Positions 57,790 to 64,000 of a stretch of 64,000 nucleotides of DNA are shown here, one piece after another (the stretch's first letter is position 1; every line of letters starts with the position of its first letter). The notes beneath the pieces are model-generated. The model was not told the origin of the DNA and searched no databases. It was given only the letters and a program-made list of their open reading frames with translations. A program made the position numbers and the translations under genes. The DNA comes from Gnetum montanum (lineage: Eukaryota > Streptophyta > Gnetopsida > Gnetales > Gnetaceae), in the NCBI GenBank assembly GCA_015680685.1, contig MNCI01021399.1, forward strand, positions 1,808,308 through 1,872,307, written 5' to 3'.

Positions 57790-59499
57790 CACTGAATCAA
57801 ATGTTGACTTCCTTTAGGGAATTGGACTCCCCATTTAAGTTTTTGATTCATCAAAATTGTATTTGACAACTGAAAGGTTCCTCTTGCGGAAACCGCAGCA
57901 TAAACTGAACCGGGTAATAATTCAACACCATGAACTTCAATACATAAGAGTAAAGCAGTTGAAATGTAATCATCAACCAATGCTAATTGATAATTGGGTT
58001 GAACAGCACATATTGCATCAGAATCAAGTGTTTCTTGGAATTGAAAAATCTTTGCCTTTTCCCATGCTACTTCTGGATCTGTACTTATTCCATCACTGAT
58101 TACTCAACTATCTAACAGAGTTACTACATATTCAGCACCTATATCATAGTTAAACTTAGGACTCACCATAATATCCATTTGTCCAAGATGTACATAATTA
58201 TGTCCTTGATGTTTCCATTTTTCTATTTCTTCTTCAGTAAATAATGGATGGAATACAGGGCGTATTCTTTTACCTTTAATATCCAGCAATGCTTAGGTTT
58301 GTTTTATTGAGGTAGACATTCTTGTTGAGAAGGTATTTGCAAATTTGTAGATGGCATCCTTTGGGATTTGAGGAAAGTTTACATCTTTATGTTCGCCTGA
58401 CATGATTGATTTCTTCTTTTTCATTGCTTTTTTGAATGGAAAAATATCCTTTTGTGCTTCAGAAATTTCTCCAGATTCTTCAGTTATTTCTTCAATTTAA
58501 GTATTGCTAGATCTAAACATTGACAGTCTTGGACAGATTTCTCCATCTTCTTCTATTAATCCCTCACCTTCTTCTTCCATGTAATTGACCAGATAATCCT
58601 CATTATCATCATCAGACTCCATTCTTACCATTAGCTCATCTTCTTCATCCTCTAATCTTTGTCTTACCACCATATTCATAACTTGTTCTCGAAATATTTA
58701 ATTCTCTTCTTTTTGAATCAGCTATTCTATGTACTCATCATAAACTAGATTACTGATATCACTGAGAATTCGGCTGGAAGTTTCTGCAGCTTGTTGAAGG
58801 AGCAAACGATCTTCTTCTTCAAATGGACTTGGGTTGTTATTTAGGTTAGGAATGATTGGAACAATGGTTGAGGTAGAGGGATGATCAGGGGGATATAAAA
58901 CACATCTTCCAAATTTATCATAGACTTCTATTTAGGTTACAGGAGGTTGTGGCGGCTGTGGAGGAGTTAAGTGAAATTCAAATTCGTCATCGGGTAATTC
59001 AACAATTTCAAAGATGACTTCCTTATTGGTAGGACATGACATCAAAGGTTCATTAGGCTCAGGACAAAGGGTTAAAACAGATGCACAACGAAATAGAGGT
59101 TTTCTAGGGACTTCTCTCATCATTAGATTAGGAGTAGAGGCATAACAAGTTCCCATTGACCAATAATATGTAGACATTAAAGCAACTCTTTCTTCTACAA
59201 GCTTTTGTAAAATATTCCAATATAAAGCACCAAAGCTATTAGGATTCATGTACCTGTGTCCACGATCAATAAGAGTTTCTGCAAGTGCAGCTATGTTGTC
59301 TGCTTTCATCTTTTCACCATTCCATTCAGGTGCAAACCAGCAACTATCATCAGCTAAATGCCAATGCGGCCATTGTGAATCATAATAACAATTATCTGCT
59401 TCACATCGCCAACGCTCATGACTACTCAAGGGATTCTCATCAGTTTCTAATAAGGCTCTGATACTGATACCAGATTGGGGTGTGACTCCACGAGCCATG
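57790..59499 (-). pseudogene. EPRV copy 2: N-terminal region and movement protein, truncated
   Basis: The possible ATG at 59499 (MARGVTPQSG) overlaps the primer site. A Trp/Cys-rich region follows (HERWRCEADNCYYDSQWPHW), then MSCPTNKEV near 59040 and the movement domain shared with copy 1 until about 57790. Compared with copy 1 it has extra sequence at 58580-58830 (acidic, with EDEEDELMVRMESDDD). Several in-frame stops occur (58932, 58497, 58104). Confidence 0.7.
59454..59472 (-). other. EPRV primer binding site (tRNA-Met-like)
   Basis: The minus strand reads TGGTATCAGTATCAGAGCC. Caulimovirids use initiator tRNA-Met with TGGTATCAGAGCC; here TATCAG is doubled, probably a short duplication after integration. 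Confidence 0.65.
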
Positions 59500-60003
59500 G
59501 CTAGCATACACAGGGCTTGCCTCAACATTACATGGAACCTACTAGGGCTGTCAAAATGCAAAAAGGTATGCCTTGGGCATGACCCGAAGGACTCAGCAGG
59601 CCATATCACATCCATGATACAACAACATAGCTCAATGTCAACCATGCGCTCAACTCTCTCGGTGCTTCTCAGGACGGAGCTATTGAACTAATTTCCCAGC
59701 AGATCCTTCAGACGTTTCTTCAAAAAACACCCTTGTCTTTGGCAGCGGCTGATTAGGAAACACCTAATCAAGAGACAAAATCTGCAACACCAAGGTTACT
59801 CAGCAAAAACACAATGCAAGCGGTATTAAGAAGATCAGATAGTAACTAAGCGGTCATAGATTAGTAGCAAAGCGGCAGCAACATAGCAGAAAATGATTAT
59901 TGACATCGCAATGAAGAGAAGCACATCGCGAGGATGCATGTTTGATTTACTAGACCAAAGCTTACAAAGCAAAGCAGACTTAGACTCTTGCTTGCACTTT
60001 CTT
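59473..60003 (-). promoter_or_regulatory. EPRV copy 2: leader region
   Basis: It is nearly the same as 56001-56513 (offset 3490 bases). It lies directly upstream of the primer site. No promoter is retained here: the homology stops just before the TATA-bearing part of the other copy. Confidence 0.65.
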
Positions 60004-60832
60004 ATTCATCATTTATTGAAATTGGAATATTAAAAGAAAAATGAGATAAAATTCTTACTCCATTCATGGTTTCCAATGTGACTGGCTTAGGATTCTCTTC
60101 CCATTTTTCAAGAACATCTTTGTGACAGAAATTCAGTGTCACACCTGTATCAATAAAAGCTTGATACTTACACCATTTCTTTTCTCCATCGACTGCTATT
60201 TTAATCGGTATTAATAGCACACTATGAATAGCTAACAAATGTTTGATTTGATGATGTAACTCAGGAGATGTCTTCTTTTTCCTTGGAAGTCTTGCTTTCT
60301 TGGCTTCTACTTGAACTAGAAACTTCTTCTAATAAGGTGTGATTAAAAACTTAGGAATTTTCTAAATTACCTTTTCAAGAGGTTCTTCATCTGTTGATGA
60401 ATCTTCTTGTGTTCCAGCTCTTGGCAAAGTCTCTTTGCATCCAAGTGTTGATGAGATACTTGGTTCTTGATCTCCATATTCTGTATCCCATTTTTGTTCT
60501 TCATCAGAAATATCAGAAATTTGGTCTTTGTCTTCTTCATCTATCCAAGCTTCTAATTCTTCCCAACTTCCTTCAAATGTTGGATTACCAGGTTCAAGCG
60601 ATATGTTAGAAAACCATTCTTCATCATCAATAGAAAAATCTACTACACCTTGCATCATATTACTTCTGCCAATTGCTTCTTTTTCTTCAACTTCGGACAT
60701 GTTGTTTGAAACTTCTGAAGCTGATTTTGAATTTGAATCTAATAGTAATTGTATTGCAATGCAGTTTTCATTCTGTTCTTGGGGATCATCAACTGGTTCC
60801 CATTCTGGATAAGCTTCAAAAAATGCTTTCAA
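60002..60832 (-). pseudogene. EPRV copy 1: acidic linker and aspartic protease
   Basis: An acidic stretch (60832-60362; Asp/Glu-rich, e.g. EAWIDEEDKDQISDISDEEQ) follows the knuckle. After a stop the protease segment has the active-site AFIDTGVTLNFCHKDVL at about 60160. The coding sequence ends at 60002, exactly at the junction with the leader of copy 2, so the RT and RNase H that should follow are missing. Confidence 0.7.
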
Positions 60833-60849
60833 TCTTCCATTGTTTTTCG

Positions 60850-62041
60850 ACCTTTTATCTGGACATTCATATACATAATGTCCTTGCTTCTTGAAGGTGT
60901 AACATGTGACCGTGCATTTCCTAACTGGTCCACTTCACCTTTTTGCAAAGAATCTTCTTCTGCTAGGTCTGAACGTTCTTCGAGCTAACTATCTTTTCTT
61001 AGCAAACCTTGGATATCCTTTTCTTCTGTTAAATCTTCTCTTTGGATGTTTAGAGGGAGCTCTTGCAAGAGGTCCAAACGAATCTATTCCATCTAGATTA
61101 TTGCACACTTCTGCTGAAGGTAAAAGCTTTTGCAAACTAACATTATAATAGGCAAACTGAAGTTCTTGCCTAACCATATGTACAACATTTGTAAAATATG
61201 TTAGGGCTAAATCTATATCTTTTTCGAGAGCTTTATATAAAACCATTTGACCTAATTTAGCAGGCAAACTTCCCAGATAGAGATATATAATCATTTGATC
61301 TTGATGTAAAGCTAAGCGATATACTTCATTTCCATATTCTGCACTAAACTGCTCAAAGTATCTTAAATCTATCAATTTTCTTTGGCTTAGCAATAACTTA
61401 TCTTTGAATATGAGCTTGGATGATAAATCAACTGTAAATTCTGTTACTAAAGCAACAAAAACTCCATGTAAACCTGTTTGTAGAATTTTTTCCTATTGTT
61501 CTGTTGTAGCACTTTCCCACCAATGTCTTATCTTTCCAGCAGCTCTTGTGAAGGCTCCAATGATAGTAGTTCTTTCATCTATATTCAAAATATTCATTGC
61601 AATTCTTAATTGATCTATCCATAATCGAAGGGCATGAAGTACCTCTTTTGGGGGTAGATAGTCAATATCAATCACTGGAATTGTAGATGCTAGCCATTGT
61701 TGAAAGGCTGAGAATGCAGGAGGAGGATTTACTATAGGTCTTTGCCATGGTCTTGTAGGTTGTTGTCGCCTAGCCATCATAATTATTTGTTGACAATCAT
61801 CAATTGGAAATCTAGGGGTCTTTGGCTCAAACTTTGTTTCTGATTCTACTCTAGCTGTTTCAAATTCTTCTTTTGCTTCAGTAGACGGTGCACTAGGCTG
61901 AGCTTGAGTTTGCTTTTCTTTCTTTTCTGCCATTAGACGTTTGATTTTGTCTAATAGGGCTTTGTCTCTTGCATCAATCTGAATTGTTGGTAGCTGAACT
62001 GGAGGAGGCGGAGGTTCCTTTTGTGGAACTGGCAATTTCAT
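60850..62041 (-). pseudogene. EPRV copy 1: coat protein with altered zinc knuckle
   Basis: A Pro-rich start (LPVPQKEPPPPPVQLP) and a Lys/Glu-rich segment lead into the coat domain: QWLASTIPVIDIDYLPPKEV near 61690, then MIIYLYLGSLPAKLGQM near 61290-61240. The basic segment and knuckle lie near 60870-60910, reading CYTFKKQGHYVYEC. This fits CX2CX4HX4C except that the second Cys is Phe. Stops at 61493 and 60989 interrupt it without changing frame. The coat protein encapsidates viral DNA. Confidence 0.7.
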
Positions 62042-62101
62042 TTGATTTTCAAGAGTGAAAATCTCATGAAACTTGAGTGTCTTCTCGCTCGCTTGATTTC
62101 G

Positions 62102-62434
62102 CTATTTCCGATGTTCGTCGCGTTCTTTTTGAATTTGATCATAAGCAGCAAGATGGTCTGTCATCTCCTTTGAGAGTTCACTAACCTGATCACTTGTTTT
62201 ATCAACACCATTTTCAATTGTTTCCAAGTGTTCTTCCATATATTGAATGTGTTGTGATGCATAAGAGGTCCAATGCACCAAGTAATTTAACTGTCTAATT
62301 TCAGATTGATCTGTAGCATTGTTGAGAGAGTGCTCCAGCAAATAACTGCAATATGCTCTAGTTGTAGGAGGGTCTGTCCTTGAAGCAGTAGTTGAATAAG
62401 TAGCTTGAGGTGGCCATCTTCCACCAGATAGCAA
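62102..62434 (-). pseudogene. EPRV copy 1: coiled-coil segment
   Basis: It is in the same frame as the movement protein, after the stop at 62450. Heptad-like spacing appears around the segment with EEHLETIENGVDKTSDQVSE. Position and character suggest a virion-associated or linker segment of the polyprotein. Another stop ends it at 62102. Confidence 0.5.
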
Positions 62435-62449
62435 TCTTCTCTCTCCGAA

Positions 62450-63799
62450 TTATCTGTAAGACGTTGCCTGAAACATATTAATTCTATGTTGAAACTTATA
62501 CAAAGTACCTCGAGTATCATAGTTGGGTGAAGTCGATCCTTCTACTTCTGCTTGTCTTGAAGTGCTTGAACTAGGCCTTGAAGAGCTTCCCTTTTTTGCT
62601 AACTTTCTAGGAGGCAATATTGATGGTATTTCTTCTAGATTTATCACTACTGATCTTCCAAATTGTTGCATTGGGTACTGACTCCATCTAAGTTTAGGCT
62701 TCTCATATGTCTTGAATTCTTGTTCTTGTAACATATGTTGAATCTTCGGAAATGATTGAATATAACCAGGTGTCTTGATACTTCTTCCACATTGAATCAA
62801 ATGTTGACTTCCTTTAGGGAATTGGACTCCCCATTTAAGTTTGTGATTCATCAAAATTGTATTTGACAACTGAAAGGTTCCTCTTGCGGCAATCGCAGCA
62901 TAAATCGAACTGGGTAATAATTCAACACCATGAACTTCAATACATAAGAGTAAAGTAGTTGAAATGTAATCATCAACCAATGCTAATTGATAATTGGGTT
63001 GAACAACACATATTGCATCAGAATCAAGTGTTCCTTGGAATTGACAAATCTTTGCCTTTTCCCATGCTACTTCTAGATCTGTACTTATTCCATCACCGAT
63101 TACTCGACTATCTAACAGAGTTACTACATATTCAGCACCTATATCATAGTTAAACTTAGGACTCACCATAATATCCATTTGTCCAAGATGTACATAATTA
63201 TGTCCTTGATGTTTCCATTTTTCTATTTCTTCTTTAGTAAATAATGGAAGGAAAATAGGGCGTATTCCTTTACCTTTAATATCCAGCAATGCTTTGGTCT
63301 GTTTTATTGAGGTAGACATTCTTACTGAGAAGGTATTTGCAAATTTGTAGATGGCATCCTTTGGGATTTGAGGAAAGTATACATCTTTCTGTTCACCTGA
63401 CATGATTGATTTCTTCTTTTTCATTGCTTCTGCAAATGGAAAAATATCCTTTTGTGCTTCAGACATTTCTCCAGATTCTTCAGTTATTTCTTCAATTTGA
63501 GTATTGCTAGATCTAAAGATTGATAGTCTTGGACGGATTTCTCCATCTTCTTCTATTAATCCCTCACCTTCTTCTTCCAATGGACTTGGGTCATTATTTA
63601 GGTTAGGAATGATCAGAACAGTGGTTGAGGTAGAGGGATGATCAGGGGGATATAAAACACATCTTCCAAATTTATCATAGACTTCTATTTGGGTTACAGG
63701 AGGTTGTGGAGGCTGTGGAGGACCTAAGTGAAATTCAAATTTTTCATCAGGTGATTTAGCAATTTCAAAGATGACTTCCTTATTGGTAGGACATGACAT
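62450..63799 (-). pseudogene. EPRV copy 1: movement protein region
   Basis: An open stretch of 450 codons begins with MSCPTNKEV at 63799 and corresponds to the 30K-type movement protein of caulimovirids. The region with LLDIKGKGIRPIF, GHNYVHLGQMDIMVSPKFN and LLCIEVHGVELLP lies around 63300-62900. It ends at an in-frame stop at 62450. The upstream part that copy 2 has is missing here because LTR G is inserted at 63801. The apparent start further right lies inside that LTR and is not viral. Movement proteins move virus between cells; this copy is a relic. Confidence 0.75.
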
Positions 63800-63800
63800 C

Positions 63801-64000
63801 TGATGAGATGTGGTTCGCACAGGCCGTGATATCCCCGCGATATCGCGTACGCGATTCACATCTTCCCCTACGATATCATGTACACAATATTGTAGTCCGC
63901 CACCATATCTATAAATAAGACGCGGCTCTCCCTCATTCGGAATCCCAGTTTTAGAGTAGCGAAGCTCTGGTAGTTTGATCCCTCCAGAGTTAGATTTTTT
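63801..64000 (+). repeat. LTR of element G (start only)
   Basis: TGATGAGATG at 63801 begins an LTR of the A/B subfamily with GATATC palindromes at 63829-63890. The TATA box is at 63910-63917, followed by CGCGGCTCTCCCT. It is inserted into the movement-protein region of the pararetrovirus after GACATC. The rest is outside the window. Confidence 0.85.

Larger units (their letters stand above)
56000..63800 (-). mobile_element. Endogenous caulimovirid (pararetrovirus), two partial genomes head to tail
   Basis: Read on the minus strand, copy 1 (63799 to about 60003) carries movement protein, a coiled-coil segment, coat protein, knuckle and protease in one frame. It then joins directly to the leader of copy 2 (about 60003 to 59473). 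Copy 2 has a primer site, a Trp-rich N-terminal region and movement protein. It jumps at about 57790 to the end of RNase H, then runs on through the intergenic promoter to a second leader, ending at about 56000. The RT core is absent from both. A single long frame from movement protein to protease fits Petuvirus/Florendovirus-like genomes. It is inactive: stops and deletions are present throughout. Confidence 0.85.

Noticed and set aside
63800-63859. Viral movement protein starting at 63859
   Set aside because: Those codons lie in LTR G, which begins at 63801; copy 2 has different sequence upstream.

Overview
The window is plant nuclear DNA dominated by nested, decayed transposable elements. 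No bacterial signals are present. The evidence for a seed plant is: Ty3/gypsy-type LTR elements whose primer site matches the 3' end of plant tRNA-Asp, an L1-type LINE with a CCHC knuckle, a degenerate endogenous caulimovirid (plant pararetrovirus), a SINE-like sequence, and one host-type gene resembling the ABA/stress/ripening (ASR) family. The species cannot be named from the sequence.

Layout: 1-5212 is the 3' part of LTR element A (+). 5213-7994 and 14370-about 16300 are the two halves of an old antisense Ty3/gypsy element C (RNase H, RT, protease, Gag), split by the complete element B (7995-14369, +, target duplication ATGTC). 17505-27030 holds the ASR-like gene on the minus strand. A LINE (about 18391-23906) sits in its intron, and a 1155-bp tandem duplication copied the LINE tail together with an exon-like segment. 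27.0-28.5 kb has the gene's promoter, a SINE-like sequence and a C-type fragment. 28472-35327 is element D (-), truncated. 35328-51085 is element E (-), and element F (41175-48190, +, target duplication CTAAT) sits inside E. 51.1-54.8 kb is unrecognised DNA with about 195-bp spaced palindromes upstream of a TATA box. 54.8-56.0 kb is a second C-type pol fragment (integrase, RNase H, RT). 56.0-63.8 kb is a rearranged endogenous pararetrovirus on the minus strand, and a further LTR (G) starts at 63801.

Elements A, B, D and E form one non-autonomous family: LTR, tRNA-Asp-like primer site, gag, long non-coding spacer, a second ORF of the 'putative plant transposon protein' type followed by a coiled coil, polypurine tract, LTR. 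I see no RT or integrase in any of them. F is a relative with gag and protease but no second ORF. Three features of this group deserve attention. Clusters of GATATC palindromes lie just upstream of the LTR TATA box. A second, similar palindrome-plus-TATA module lies inside the element upstream of the second ORF. A polypurine-tract-like motif (TAGTCATGGGGGA) recurs at four conserved positions per element. Most stop codons that break these ORFs are C-to-T or G-to-A changes, as expected for methylated, silenced repeats.
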